Positions 11,641 to 23,737 of a stretch of DNA of 64,000 nt are shown in pieces. The notes beneath the pieces were generated by a model that ran no database searches, was not told the DNA's origin, and saw nothing but the letters and a program-made list of their open reading frames with translations. A program made the position numbers and the translations under genes. Within the stretch, counting starts at the first letter, position 1. Every line of letters starts with the position of its first letter. This stretch comes from Harmonia axyridis (taxonomy: Eukaryota > Arthropoda > Insecta > Coleoptera > Coccinellidae), in assembly GCF_914767665.1 (NCBI RefSeq), contig NC_059501.1, positions 80,884,798 to 80,948,797 of the forward strand, in the 5' to 3' direction.

Positions 11641-12300
11641 CTGCTGTAGCCTGTAGTGTTGAAGAAAATCCAGGTTTGTGGATTCCTCGTCGATCTTGGG
11701 AATTATACATTCCACAAACGACCTTGAACCGTATTTTGCATAAAAACTTAGGTCTTTACGATTTAAAAGTTCAATTAACACAAAATCTATAGCCGGTTGA
11801 TCATCAGCAACGTCATATCTTCGCTGATTTGGTCCTTGAAATGCATCAAAATGATCCAGATTTTCATCGAAAAATCATCTTTAGGTACGTTTAGGTTACG
11901 TTAATAAGAAAAATTGTCGCATTTTGGGCTCAAGAAATCCAAGAATGATTGTTAAGAAGCTTTTCCATTTTCAACGTGTCACTGTTTTTGGGCTAGTAGT
12001 CTGATTGGCCCCTTCTTCGAAAATGAGGCCGGTGCAACTGTTACGGTGAATGGATTCCGATACCGAGCTATGATCTCTATGGTAGGAATTGGAAGATATT
12101 GATGTGGACGACGTTTATTTTCAATAAGACGGCGCTACGTGCCACACAAGCAACGAAACCATCGCAATTCTGTAAGAAAATAGTCCTGACCGTGTTATTT
12201 CTCGCAATTGGTCACCGAGATCTTGTGATTTGACGCCGTTAGACTTTTTTCTTGTTTCCTTTCAAATAAACCAATTTTTTTTCAATGTTGAAATGAAACC
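11636..12300 (+). mobile_element. Mariner-like relic, central and C-terminal part
   Basis: Broken transposase frames read AAVACSVEENPGLWIPRRSW, then DFHRKIIF near 11860, then a segment like GPFFENEAGATVTVNGFRYR near 12010, and finally NWSPRSCDLTPLDFFL near 12200. Order and content match the DDE region of mariner-like transposases. Many stops and frameshifts show that it is dead. It ends near the motif gaaatgaaacctcc, the complement of the caggtttcatttt near 10516. Confidence 0.7.
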
Positions 12301-13248
12301 TCCTTTAAGCCCTTAACGTAATACCGTGATCTCTACTTTTATCAAAGGTTACTTACTGGTGCCAAAGGACATTTCAGTTCAGGCGTCACATACTTGAATG
12401 CATTCACCCATATTTGGTCCTCGCTGCCTGCGTTGATTTTTTCACATATCCCTTTCACAACAAAATCCTTCATATAATGTTCGCACGTATCTGGGTTCTC
12501 GATATTTGCACATCTCCAAATATTCAGCTTAGTAATCTAAAAAAAAAATTGTACCATAAAAGGCATATTTCCGGATACATTATGAATTTTGAAGGCTTAT
12601 AATCGAGAAATAAAAAAAAATTGAGGAAAGCACTGATGTTGGGTTGGGAGCTCTGGAGCACTCGTCAACCATGCGCCAATTGCATCCATGAGTCCTCGTA
12701 AGTGTAGAAAGTTATACATATATGTGGTCTCTGAGATTTCAATTGGATCATAAATGAACGAGCGCTCTTGACTTCAGGTCTGTGCTTTTCTAATTTTTTT
12801 CTATATTCTTTCTGAAATTTTTCTTCAATATTTTATGATTCTGATGACAATATCAAAAGAAAATATTTCAAGAGGCTTAAAATTCTTAGTTTTTATATGC
12901 ATGCAAACTTTCTAATCTGTTATCACTGAAATATACTTTATTTTTTCGATCTTGATTTTTTTGTGGTTTTTTTGCTTGAAATTTTACACGAAGCTTCAAA
13001 TTTTTAATTCAAATCAGCACCCAAATCTCAACTCTCTTTTTTGTGGTCCGTAATCGTTTTGTGTTCGAGATGTCAAAGTTTGATTTTTTCTCATATCCTC
13101 TTCACACCCAAAATAATTCAATTAGACCCTTACCCACTAAACCTAACCATCCTAACCGGCTGTTTGGAATATACGAGTCATAGACTCCTTTATCCATATC
13201 TGAAAGTGTGTCACCGTTCATGGACTTTGAGAAAGGAAAAAATATGTA
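12301..13248. other. Spacer without recognised gene
   Basis: AT-rich with only short open frames. A ~60-base stretch near 12625-12690 (gcactcgtcaaccatgcgcc) resembles one near 15550-15610 (ccctcgtcattcatgcgcct), suggesting a fragment of a dispersed repeat. Confidence 0.3.
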
Positions 13249-13990
13249 CAGGGTGGGCAAATAAGCGAGGTGAGTGGCTTTATCTCAGGATCCACTCATC
13301 GTAGAGACTTGCGGTAAAAAGATTTACCACTAAAGTGTACGAGAAAACAAACTGGAATTGGTTTTGAAGTTCATACCTCTACCGCTAGGAGGCGTGATAG
13401 CTACCGTCGAGTAAAAAAATGAATTTTACTCGAAAATGTTTCATATGAAGTTGAGGAAAAAATATCATCACTGTAAACCTTGGAAAATTCTTCTTTCGGT
13501 CATAACTTCAAAACGCCTGGAACTATCACTTTGCGACTTTCAGGTTTTTTTTATGCAAATTTTATGGAATTTCTGTTTCTGTTAAGAAAATCCTATCATT
13601 ACATTTGAAATGTCGGAGTAAAATGAACAAAACAATGAACTTCTGACTTAGCGCCCCCTATCGAAAGCAGCAAAAACAAATTTATCATGGGTATATTCTG
13701 TCCTCAATCGACAAGATATTATCTTTCAGACTAGATCTAATTTGCTCAAAAATGTTGAGCCAAACTGAAGTTACAGGCATTTCAATCATTCAGATTTCTC
13801 CCTTTCACCTACTCTTATTTGATGTCGTAAAATCGAAAGTGACAATTCAAAAAGATAGAGAAATTTCCAAGGATTACAGTGATGATATTTTTTCTTCAAC
13901 TTCATATGAAACATTTTCGAGTAAAATTCGTTTTTTTACTCGACGGTGGCTTTTACGCCCCCTAGCCATAGAGGTATGAACTTCAAAATA
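13249..13990. repeat. 740-bp foldback element with long arms
   Basis: From about 13358 (gttttgaagttcatacctct) the sequence is mirrored by 13860-13990 (agaggtatgaacttcaaaat), including the shared block catatgaagttgaggaaaaa. The outer left ~110 bases, starting acagggtgggcaaataagcg, recur at 63878-64000 at the window edge, which identifies a dispersed family. No transposase was seen. Confidence 0.75.
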
Positions 13991-14120
13991 ATATCCAGTA
14001 TGGCCAGTTGCCTTATGGTGTTTCGAGACTCCCAGGTCAACAGAGACCCCTAATAGTACGATTCCAGGGATCTCAGCATGGTCTGGCTGTCCGTGGTGAT
14101 GTAAATTTCAATTGAAAATA

Positions 14121-14444
14121 TACAGGGTGATATTTATCCTGATATAATTCTCGATTTTTCCTGCAAAAATTATTTTTTTGCACTACTAGCTAAACTTTTT
14201 GGTTTTCTGTATCGTTGTCGTATATCGGATTCCCATTTAAAGAAAAAAATTTCGATCTATTCTCTCGAGATCCAAATCATTATGAAAATCTCCAGTTAGT
14301 TAGTTGTAATGAATAAATTAATTTTTATTTGTGGTATTTTTTTCGATCTTTTCAATAAAAAAAAGTAGAAGTACTTTTTCACCTTAAAGTCATCCAAAGA
14401 ATCGCTCATTTTCATTCTTACTACCAATTTATGAACACCTTGTA
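14121..14444. repeat. MITE-like element, short member of the family at 18602
   Basis: Starts tacagggtgatatttatcct and ends in the imperfect complement accaatttatgaacaccttgta. The interior (for example gatccaaatcattatgaaaa and ccagttagttagttgtaatg) resembles 19010-19290. The right end overlaps the last codons of the secreted-protein gene at 14421. Confidence 0.6.
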
Positions 14445-14867
14445 TAATTTTGAAGTTTTTACAATTCTATTTATGAATGTGTTAAAATTCTTTGAAGTTC
14501 GTTTAGATGTAAAAAAATATGGTCGAGGAACATCAAGTGGAGGGTGATATTTCAGGACTTGAGGTTCCGAATAGCTTAATAAGGAATTAATATTTACCTC
14601 AGGAGCTATAGTTTGATTTAGATCAACCTTCAGAATAACAGTTCTATTTTTTTTGGAGTAATTATTTATTTTAGCTTCAGATATGAAAAATGGTGTAGAA
14701 ATATCTTTGCATTGACCGAAATATTGAATTCCATATTTCTTAGACACCTGAAATCAGAAAGAATGTAATGTTGTCAACAATGGATAGATGAATGATGAAG
14801 ATACATCAACGTTCTTCGAATTAGTGCACACAAAAAAACTGATCAGTAAATACATAAATTGTCTCAT
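14421..14867 (-). CDS. Small secreted protein, two exons, function unknown
   Basis: Exon 1 (14867-14805) encodes MRQFMYLLISFFVCTNSKN plus two residues, a convincing signal peptide, and ends at a GTATCT donor. Exon 2 (14747-14421) follows a TTTCAG acceptor in the same phase. Total 129 residues. The mature part has one Cys and a KKNRTVILKVDLN stretch with a potential N-glycosylation site. It faintly resembles small secreted lipid-binding-like insect proteins (ML/DUF1091 type), but I do not recognise the family. The last residues (LYKVFINW and stop) are encoded by the terminal repeat of the MITE at 14121-14444, so the original C-terminus may have been replaced. It could also be a decaying gene. 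Confidence 0.4.
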
Positions 14868-15904
14868 ATTTTATGCTTAATAACTTTTACTAACGATCTC
14901 TAAATGAAACTCAAAACTAGGTACATAATCAAGTAATGTCATCTGTTTATGAACAATAATAATGATGCCTATCAATTAAAATCAAATTTTTTTCATCATG
15001 ATCACTTTAATTTCAATACAGGTAATTTCGAGTCAATGAAAGGTAAATATAATTGCTGAACGTCGAAAGATTATTTTTCGATATGTAAAACTAAATATAT
15101 ACACTGTGATTCAAAAGTCTTTAGTCTTTAGGAAGTGATTAGTTCTATTTAAAATAAGGAGTTTTTTCTATCTCATTCCAGTGGCTCTTAAAAAGGATAC
15201 TTTTTGTGAAGAATAGTAAGGAAAATCAAGAAATGGTCCTATATAGGCCCTATTGTCATTGGTGTAGAGGTAAGGGACGATTGAATACACAATACCCCCG
15301 AAAACTACGCCATTGGGGCATTGTAGTTACTCACCAAAAACATGAATATATTAGAAATCCTCTGAGTACCATATCCATCAAAACGTTTATTATACCAACT
15401 CGTTGAGAATTTGAAAAAATAAATGAAAAAAAAATAATTACATATAATTATAATATTAATGACAAATAACTCTTTCAAGCTTCTTTCAAAATTTCCTGCT
15501 GAAAGCGTCATCCGAATCAAGAAGAATTTCGAATAAAAAATTAAGAAAGCACTGACGTCATGTCAGAAGCTTTGAGCCCTCGTCATTCATGCGCCTATTT
15601 CAATCGTCTATTTTTTTTGATAAAAATAATTATAAACTATAATTGCATAATATTAAGGATATTTATATAAGGAATTCAATTATCTACAACTTTGAAGATA
15701 AACGTTTTGGTCGAAAACTAATTAAGTTGAAAGTTATAAGCAAAAAACCAAAAAATGTCCGAAAATGTTGAGGTTCTTCAGCCCCTCCTCAAGTTAGCAC
15801 ATGGTCCTCGTGTTGGATAACTCGACAGAAACATCCCACAGCCCCCCCCAAACAACCAGTAGAATTTTCATTAAGTTCGGAATTTTTTCCAGGTAAAATG
15901 TATA
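14868..15904. other. Spacer, AT-rich
   Basis: No gene recognised. tatacactgtgattcaaaag near 15098 resembles a transposon end. A short block near 15545-15610 resembles 12625-12690. Confidence 0.3.
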
Positions 15905-17392
15905 TACACTGCGCAAAAAAATTAACGCACAATATCTCAAATTTATTCTACAACTGAAGGTGTTCTCAATGATAATTATTTTTATCAGAATTATGCATGC
16001 AATACAGATGTTTTTTCCCAGCAGGAATAAAAAAAGATGAAATTATCAGATTTTGAATGTATTGGCTCCATTCTGAAATCAGTTGTTCTTGATCAATTCT
16101 AGTGATCAATAGTTTTTCTTTCGTTTGATTTTCTACACTCGATCGCGAAACACGCAATTTGACCCAAGAGGAATGTGCCCAAGCGGTAGTTTTGCGAGAA
16201 GGGTGGACATACACAAGAATTGCAGAAATGTTTGGAGTTTCCCATACAAGTGCGTCCAGAATGTTGCAGCGATTCAGGGAGACAGGTATGAATGTCGGAA
16301 GACCAGGACAGGGTAGACCACGGGTAACAACTGCCATTCAAGAAAGTTACTTGAGAGTTTCTTCCTTGAGACAACGGTTTGCAACCGCTCGGCTCCTTCA
16401 AAATCAGCTTGAGCAAACTCATGGGGTGCAAATTGGCACTCAGACAATAAGAAATCGCCTCAGAGAATTTGATTTAAGGCCTCGTGTCGCGGCAAGAGGC
16501 CCAGCTCTTACCCCAGCCCATCGAAGGGCGAGTTTGGATTTTGCGAGAGAGCATATCCATTGGGAAGAGGCTGATTGGGAAAGAGTTCTCTTCACAGATG
16601 GTTCTAGATTCTGTCTCTACCATTGTGATCGACGTTCCCTTGTATACATACGTCCACATGAAAGATATGCTTAGTGCAATTTCCTGAATACTACTGGTTT
16701 CGGGGGAGGATCGATTATGGTATGAGGTGGAATATTTTCGACTGCTCGCACAGACCTAGTGGTCGTTGATAATGTAGCTATGAATGCTGATAGGTATATA
16801 AGGAACATTCTTGATGAGCATGTAGTGCCATTTGCCCCATACATTGGTGAAAATTTCATTTTTATGGATGATAATGCCAGACCCCATCGTGCGCGCATCG
16901 TTCAGGAGTAGGTACCTTGAAGAGGTTGAAGTCTCTCGAATGGAGGAATGGCCAGCAAGAAGTCCAGATCTCAATCCGATCCGCAGGTTTGGGACAACCT
17001 CAATAGAAGGCTGAGAAGTTCAGAAAATCATCCAGCTACTCTTAATGACTTAGGAATCCAACTCAGAGAAATCTGGGAAGGATTAGATCAGAACATTTTA
17101 AGATCACTCATTTTGAGTATGAACCGTCGTTGCCGAGCTGTAATTAACGCAAAGGGTGGAAATACCAAGTATTAAATCACTTATCAGCATTCCAGTATTT
17201 TGAAAATTGTTTATTTCTCTTCTTTCACATAAGATTCGGTGAAATCCTGAATTTTTCTTCCATTCAATGTGTCTTGTTTCGTTCAAAACCTTCCCGAGAG
17301 AACATAAAAAATGAGTTATAAAGTCAATGTAGAGTTAACTTTCATTAAAATTGAGATTTTCAAAATGTGCGTTAATTTTTTTGCGCAGTGTA
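15905..17392 (+). mobile_element. Tc1-like transposon with 26-bp perfect terminal repeats
   Basis: The ends tacactgcgcaaaaaaatta (15905) and ttaatttttttgcgcagtgt (ending at 17392) are perfect complements over 26 bases. The element is about 1.49 kb and contains one broken transposase gene. The intact ends make it one of the younger insertions here, though its gene is already inactive. It lies just upstream of the first AA15 gene. Confidence 0.92.
16159..17175 (+). pseudogene. Tc1-like transposase, inactivated
   Basis: The open part (16159-16674) has the paired helix-turn-helix N-terminus (GWTYTRIAEMFGVSHTSASR, then GRPGQGRPR as the AT-hook-like linker) and the start of the DDE domain (RVLFTDGSRFCL, first Asp). 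A stop follows at about 16672. The rest continues with another stop near 16725, FIFMDDNARPHRARIV carrying the second Asp near 16860, and frameshifts around 16910-17000, ending in AVINAKGGNTKY and stop. At least two stops and one frameshift rule out function. Confidence 0.9.
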
Positions 17393-17685
17393 TCTACTGG
17401 ACTATCAGGGTTTCTTTCTTTTATATTCATCTACGTTTACGATCAATAATAACCTGTTTTTGGCACTTTTTCTAGTGGAACATCGGCCAAATGTGAATGA
17501 AATATCATGTTGGTTTTTTCAGTTGCGAGACTTCCACAGGTTTCCATAATGATGAAATAATGTTTATATGCATACTAAAATTATGTAACATTCCACATTT
17601 CAATCCCTTTGTGGTTTTGGGAAGACTGTAAAATTATCAAAGGTGGTTTGATGATATACGATTCTCTACTATCTTCTTTTGTTGG

Positions 17686-17693
17686 TATAAATA
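17686..17693 (+). promoter_or_regulatory. TATA box of AA15 gene 1
   Basis: TATAAATA lies 70 bases upstream of the ATG at 17763, which would place transcription start near 17715-17720 with a short 5' UTR. AA15 gene 2 has a similarly placed TATA box. Confidence 0.6.
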
Positions 17694-17762
17694 CCGGCAG
17701 ATGATTAAAACGCAAACAGTTTTCGGGTATTGTTAAACTTGAATCATATTATATGAGTCAGA

Positions 17763-20700
17763 ATGTATGTTCTTGAAATATTATTTTTATTTGCCACTTT
17801 TTTCCTCGATGAAATTTTTGGACATGGTATGATGTTAGAGCCTCCGAATAGGAGTGCTCTATGGAAATATTATCCGGTGGACAACCATAAAGTGGTGCCA
17901 AATTACAATATGAATCAGTTGTTTTGCGGAGGCTTCTCGGTAAGATTTATTCATGTAATTTTTCACGAAATATTCTGTTAAAAAATTCTACTCATTCATC
18001 AAGATGGTCACCTTTGAAAATGGTTCTCTAACTATTCCTTAACTTCACTGTAGAAAAGTTCGTCTTCGGTTTCGAAATGAGCTCCAACCTCGGCTATTAC
18101 TTCATTCATTAGAGCAAGGGCGTAGAAATAGGGGGTACTGGGGGTAATTACCCCTCAAGATTTTCACAATATAAAATTTTAGAAATCTCGCAAAGAAGAA
18201 GAACGAACATTTCTCCATAAAATGAACCAATAATAAGCATTTCATTTTCCTTTGAATCGACAATTACGGTTTATGAGTATATTATCGCTTTCAAGATGAG
18301 TACTTTTATTACACTAAGAGCTTGTCTCTGTCTGAGGTTTATTATTTTCCTTTATCTATCCGCTTTCTCGTCATCGCCCTTTATTTGCCATCTGTGATTT
18401 TTGCATTCGTCATCGATATACACTTACCCGTTGTTTTCGGCTTTTTGTATCTTCTCGTAAAAAATTTCAATATGTAGTTATTAAAGAACTGAACTGAGTA
18501 ATTCGCATCGAAAAATTGTCTAGGCTGTGTTGTACAATTTATCGTGCTTCATTAAAATTGCAATTTATTCATGAAGACATCAGTTTTGAATCAACTATAT
18601 CTACAGGGTGTTCCTAAATGGCAGGTACAAATGATAATGAAAGATTTCTCGGATCATATCAAGAAAAAAAGTTTTATAACATGAGTCCACAAATGCTTTA
18701 TTTTTGAGATACAGGTGTTAAAGTTCAAGTTTTTCTCTCATAGCACCTTCCCTCAACAAGATATTCAACTTGAATTAGCATAGATATTCCAATTTAAAGT
18801 TTTCATCATGTGATATCCTAATTTAATATGCAAATCTACAGGGTGATTTTTTTCTGGCTCCTTTCCTCCAGAATTTTTTTCTTGTGGACCGCTGGTAGCA
18901 AATTTTAAAAATAAACTCTGGTTCAGTACTACACTTTTGATTTGTTGTAGTTTTGTAGTATCTGCAATCGATTTCGAGAAAAAAATTCAAACAGGCTTCT
19001 ATAATAATTCTCAGGAAAATCCAAATTATTATAATAAAGATCCAGTTAGGTAGCTATGATAAATAAATTTATTAAAAGTTTTGGTACTTATTTACCAACT
19101 TTGTAGCGAAGATGAATAAAGATTCAATAAACTGGTAAAGCATCACAAAAAAGTTGGACTACAAGAAACACCCAGTATCTCGAAAACAAAGCGTTTGCGG
19201 GCTCATGTTTATCGACCATTTTATTTTTAAAAGTATCCAAGGAATCTCTCATTTTCCTTCGTAATTCCAATTCAGGAACATCCAGTATAAAATAACAACA
19301 ATCGAATGGGTATTAAAAAAAATTATTTTGAGTACTTCGCTTTCAAACCTCTTTTTCTCACATTATTGACATGAGTAAACAATGTCGTCAAAAATTGGTA
19401 TTCGATTACCCCCCTCCCCAAGAAAAAAGATCTACGCCCTTAAATTAGAGCCAAATTTATAGTCAGCAATCAGCATAACAAGTTTCAACTATCGATGGTG
19501 AAGGGACTCAATTACACTGATCAAACCATTTCTTTGCTTGCGTAATATTTTGACCATCAAAAAAACCGTGTGTTTTATGAAGACACGAAACTCGTTCTAA
19601 CCCATTTTTCGAACACCAACAAGTCTTTTTTTATCTATTTAAAATAACGTGTCTCGACGTAATCTATATTTTTTTTTTTTTTAACGTCGATTTCTGAATA
19701 TCTGTACTTCCAGCTACAATGGGACAGGTACAAGGGCAAATGCGGGTTATGTGGTGATCCCTACAACGCACCTCACCCACAAGAGAACGAGAATACAGGA
19801 CGCTATGGAAAGTTTGGCCCTGTAAGATCATATGGACCGGGCAGTGTAGTCAATGTGAAAATACAGTTGACTGCAAACCATAAAGGAAAATTCCGCTACA
19901 GGTAAGTTGAAATTTTTTCCCTTCAACAACACTTTCCAAGATTTTATTCAGTTTTTAAATTGATTTAAAAAAAATCGAAGTGTGCTTCTAGCTGTGTTCA
20001 GATCCTTTTCTGGCTCAAAGTGGGAATACAAAATTGAGGTGTATTTTGTAGAATTTTTTACTGATTTCATAGCATTCAATCTTGACCATATTAGAAAAGG
20101 TGGGTTCAAGGAAGAACGATGAAGAATTGATCATTTTTTTTTTTTAATTAAGGAGTATTTCAGAAATGATTTTACATCATCAGTGTAAAAATGATAAATT
20201 CTGAGTAGTCATGTAAAAGATACAAAGGGAAAATTATTTTTCTTTCATTTGCTTGTTCTGTCTATACGTGACAGAATTCCATATTGATATTATCAATGAA
20301 AACTATATTCTAAAGGGTGTTTTTTTAGAGCTATAGAACTTTAAATTGCAATAAAACAACGATGGATTATTCGATTGACATGAATTTTATTTATCCGCAA
20401 GATAATCTTGTGGCATTACATTTCAAATATGATTTCTGACATATGACCGCCATAGCTGGCTCGGATGTAGTCCAATCTGGACCTCCAATTTTCGATGACT
20501 ATAGCAAGCGAGAAACCTGGCTGTCTCACCCAAAATGGGATACACCGTACATTTACTAAAGTAGACTCCCATGGTATTAGTTTTCTCTTCCTTACATATA
20601 TCTCTTATATATCCAGCCTATGCGTGTTACATGATCCTTCAAGACCAGAGAGTGGGGAAGAGTGCTTCCAACCCTTGAGACTTGCTGATGGCAGAGCCGA

Positions 20701-22508
20701 TTACGATGTTAGTGTATCCGAACGTGTAATCCACAATGCAGTCAAACTTCCTGATGGTCTGAGATGTGACAGATGCGTTTTGAGATGGGAATACACAGCA
20801 GGTGAGTGTTGACAAAAATATCACCATGTCAGAAATGTACTGTGGATTGCGGATTGGTCAATAATAACTGGCAAAGAAACTGCAACAACCAGAAGGAGCT
20901 GATTAATGATTGAAATATGGAGAAGAAAAAACGAAGGGTTCGCAATTTTTTTTAATAAATTTGTTATTAATGTGTTTGTCCTCCGCGATTATCTGTACAC
21001 TACCCAACACGTCTCGGCGTTGATGCAATAAGATGGTCAATTTCTTCTTGGGGGATACTATATCAAGCTACCTGTACTTTATGTCTCAGAGCCGCCAAAG
21101 TCCGTGGGGGCTGGGGTAAATTTCCGAGCCTTCTACTCATAATGTCCCAAACATACTCTATCGGCGAAAGATCGGGGGATCTGGGTGGCCATGGTAAAAG
21201 TTTCACATGGGTCACTTCGAAAAAGTTCAAACTAACTCTGGCAACATGAGGTCGAGCATATTGGATTCTCGAGCCGGTTGAGGTAAGGAAGAACATATGG
21301 CTTCACTATTTCTTGAAGTTAACGCAGCGCTGTCATGTTACCTCGAATAAAGACTAAAGGTGGCCTACTTGCATGTGCAATAGCACCCCATACCATAATA
21401 CCTACTGTTTGGTGTAGATGACGCTCAACATCAAACTGAGGTTCACGTCTTTCTCCCCGACGTCGTCTAACCCTTCTTCGGCCATCATGTGCACCCAAGG
21501 AAAACCGATATTCATCAGAAAAGACGACCTGATGCCATTCCACGTTCCAATGTTGATGTTCTCTGCACCACTGTAATCGTTGCCGGCGATGCTCAACCGT
21601 CAGAGGTAACACAAGATGAGGCCGATAATGCTGCAGTCCAAAAGACCTCAACCGGCGATAAACCGTTCGGATAATTACAGGATGGCATTTTTCTTCTAAC
21701 CACTCATCAGCCAAAGATCGAGTTGTGACAAATCGGTCTCTAATGGCCATAAATCTTAGACGTCGATCTTGAACTTCATTTGTGCGCTTTCGACGTCCTG
21801 TGCCTACTCTTCTTTGATTTTGGGCATTATCAAACCACGCTTGACAACAATTCATAACAGTAGTTGGATTTCAGTTCGTACGGTTAGCGATTTCTCGAAA
21901 TGACAACCCCGCCTCCTATAGACCAATAATTCGATCTCTTTCAAATTCACTTAGCTGGCAATGAATTCCGCGTATACGTACTCTAGGCATTTCAACAACA
22001 ACTTAACAACTTTGGATCTCCTCGAATAGCTGGTTTGATGTAAAATTTAAAAAACTTGCAGAAAACGACTACAATAACAAAAATTGTTTACATGAACAAA
22101 ACCTTCATGATTTTTTTCTCCGAATTCAATCATTTACTCCTCGCTATACTACTATGTTTTACCGAAAAAAATTTAAAATGTAAACAACTCCTTCTGGGTG
22201 TTGCAGTTTCTTCGTCAGTCAGTATATACCTAATCATTCAGAATAGGCCTACGTGTAAGTCCCTTTCCCATGCTATCTTCATTTTCCCAATGAAATTTTA
22301 TTTCTATTCTTCTTATTGAATATCTACTCAATCAGCAAGTATCTTTACCAATACTGACTATAATCAGCATATAATTATATAACGTTATTGTTATGCTCTT
22401 CTGTATGTTATAGGTAATAACTGGGGATATTGTCCAGATGGCAGTGGAAGACTTGGATGTGGTGCTCAAGAAAGTTACAGGAACTGTGCAGATATAAGAA
22501 TTCAATAA
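17763..22508 (+). CDS. AA15 lytic polysaccharide monooxygenase, gene 1
   Basis: Four exons: 17763-17939, 19714-19901, 20617-20801, 22414-22508; 645 nt, 214 residues. A 20-residue signal peptide ends in G, so the mature protein starts HGMMLEPPNRSALW with the His that forms half of the copper histidine brace. The second brace His is in LTANHKGKFRYR (His115 of the precursor). The probable axial residue is Tyr205 in ESYRNCADI. Ten cysteines of the mature protein are shared with the two sister genes. The AA15 family (known from firebrat TdAA15A) oxidatively cleaves chitin or cellulose outside the cell with copper and a reductant or peroxide. Length is that of a single catalytic domain with no carbohydrate-binding module. 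Introns carry a mariner relic with nested elements, a mariner-like fragment and a Tc1 element. Polyadenylation signal near 22570. Confidence 0.93.
18115..19443. mobile_element. Terminal-repeat element with 7-bp target duplication
   Basis: The ends aagggcgtaga and tctacgccctt are complementary, and the heptamer attagag flanks both sides (18108-18114 and 19444-19450), as expected of a target-site duplication. No transposase was recognised in its 1.33 kb; part of the interior is itself a MITE (18602-19286). A stretch of G/C near each end (gggggtactgggggtaatta, ttacccccctcccc) extends the terminal similarity. Confidence 0.75.
18602..19286. repeat. 685-bp MITE of the acagggtgttcc family
   Basis: Begins tacagggtgttcctaaatgg and ends with the near-complement caattcaggaacatccagta. 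Long internal stretches match 26490-27590 in intron 2 of AA15 gene 2, for example caaagcgtttgcggg and ctccaaattattataa, and more weakly 14121-14444. It is non-coding and nested in the element 18115-19443. Confidence 0.75.
20313..20520 (-). mobile_element. Truncated mariner-like copy
   Basis: Starts aagggtgtttttttagagct and continues with the transposase 3' end on the reverse strand (the complement encodes the tail around SRLDY-RASR-GGHM). It breaks off after about 200 bases. Same family as the copies at 23738, 52880 and 60220. It lies in intron 2 of AA15 gene 1. Confidence 0.8.
20867..22219 (-). mobile_element. Second Tc1-like transposon
   Basis: Inverted ends: actggcaaagaaactgcaac at the left and its imperfect complement ending gcagtttcttcgtcagt at the right, followed inward by ccagaaggag and ctccttctgg. 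The 1.35-kb body carries a reverse-strand transposase pseudogene. It fills most of intron 3 of AA15 gene 1 and is a different subfamily from the one at 15905. Confidence 0.85.
21063..21990 (-). pseudogene. Tc1-like transposase, inactivated
   Basis: An N-terminal segment starts near 21990 with MPRVRIRGIHCQLSEFERDR and holds in-frame stops. The open stretch 21855-21319 has the linker GTGRRKRTNEVQDRR and the first catalytic Asp in HQVVFSDEYRFSLGAHDGRR, then GIMVWGAIAH. A frameshift near 21310 precedes the C-terminal part with PPRSPDLSPIEYVWDIMSRR (third acidic residue, 34-residue-type spacing motif). The breaks show it is dead. Confidence 0.88.
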
Positions 22509-23737
22509 TAATAATAATGTAGATATATGAATATACATACATATTTGTTTCTACTGAATGCTACTAATTAATAAAATGATGAACATATTCATCTATTTTT
22601 TATCGTACCATAGATAGTTCGACAAGGCAGTGGACTGTATTTAGGGTGGTTTTAATTCATTCAAACCGCGGCGATTAAAAAAAATTTCTCTTAATATGTA
22701 GATGATAACCTTTTGGAGATCACTGATTTCTCTTTGGACAACAGCTTCCACACAGCTTCAATTCAAGTTACGCTACTGGAATTTTCAAAGACGCGGTGGT
22801 TTGTCCATTCGTCATGTGTGATTGGTCACCAATGAAGCGTCAACGGATGCACGTATCTAGATAAAGAAGCAGAGAGAATTGTCTGAAAGATTTTCAATAA
22901 TTATCGAAACTTCAGGAAAGATACGTTGCTTGTTTTAGATTTCAGCCATAACTAGTTTAATTTGAGATTTAGCATTTAATTTATCGGAGAGAATTGTGTC
23001 AGGATTCTGTCACCTCCCATAGGATTGGAACATTGAGAAATACCAAGAAGTACAACCCCCCTCGGGATTAAACAATAGAAATCTCCTTTGAGATTGAAAT
23101 ATCGTAAAGAAGAACTTCCTTGAGATATAGAAGTTGGAATAGTACGTACGTTAAACCACTTTAGTTCCTGAAACTGAGAGAATACCTGCGTAATACCTTG
23201 CGTTATTAGTGTTATTACATCAACTTCGCTGAATAGGAATTGGAGTACTATAGCTTCCTGCTAAGATCTGGTGTTTAGAAGGCTGAAAATAATCTACAGA
23301 GAGGTTCCATCCTAATAGCACCATAATTCATTAAAAACTGATTTAAATTAAGTTTTTATTTCAATATTATTTGTTTAGAGTCAAAAGGATCGATCTTTGT
23401 ATATTTTAATTTTATTAAATTCGTGATAACCTTGGTAGGAATTTTGTTGCCAAATAATCCAAACCACCCCTAGAAATCAGTTTTAGAGTCTCATGGGCAG
23501 TTATAACGATGCAGTGTCAAACATTAGGTACCCATTCATTTCCCTTCTAGCGCTTCTGTGATGACCAAATTTTGTACAGTGCACGAAATTGTATATTCAC
23601 TTTATCTTCTTCCTCTTTACAATACATAGGTAGTAGAGGGCAAAACTGTACGGCGATCGATTATTTTTTTCACATATTAATGGTTTTTCCTCTTTTGAAT
23701 AACTTTTTGTAGGTTTTTTCAAGAATATTTCAATAAT
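22509..23737. other. Spacer between AA15 gene 1 and a mariner-like copy
   Basis: Contains a possible terminal-repeat element at about 22643-23476: its ends tagggtggttttaatt and aatccaaaccacccctag are roughly complementary. No coding region or transposase was recognised inside. Confidence 0.35.

Larger units (their letters stand above)
18000..19650 (-). mobile_element. Mariner relic split by a later insertion
   Basis: Reverse-strand remnants of a mariner transposase: the C-terminal segment (NEVIAEVGAHFETEDELF) at about 18114-18040, and the N-terminal segment (TQAKKWFDQCN with in-frame stops) at about 19600-19470. The central part is missing, and a 1.33-kb terminal-repeat element (18115-19443) lies exactly between them. 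It is too decayed to act. Confidence 0.65.
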
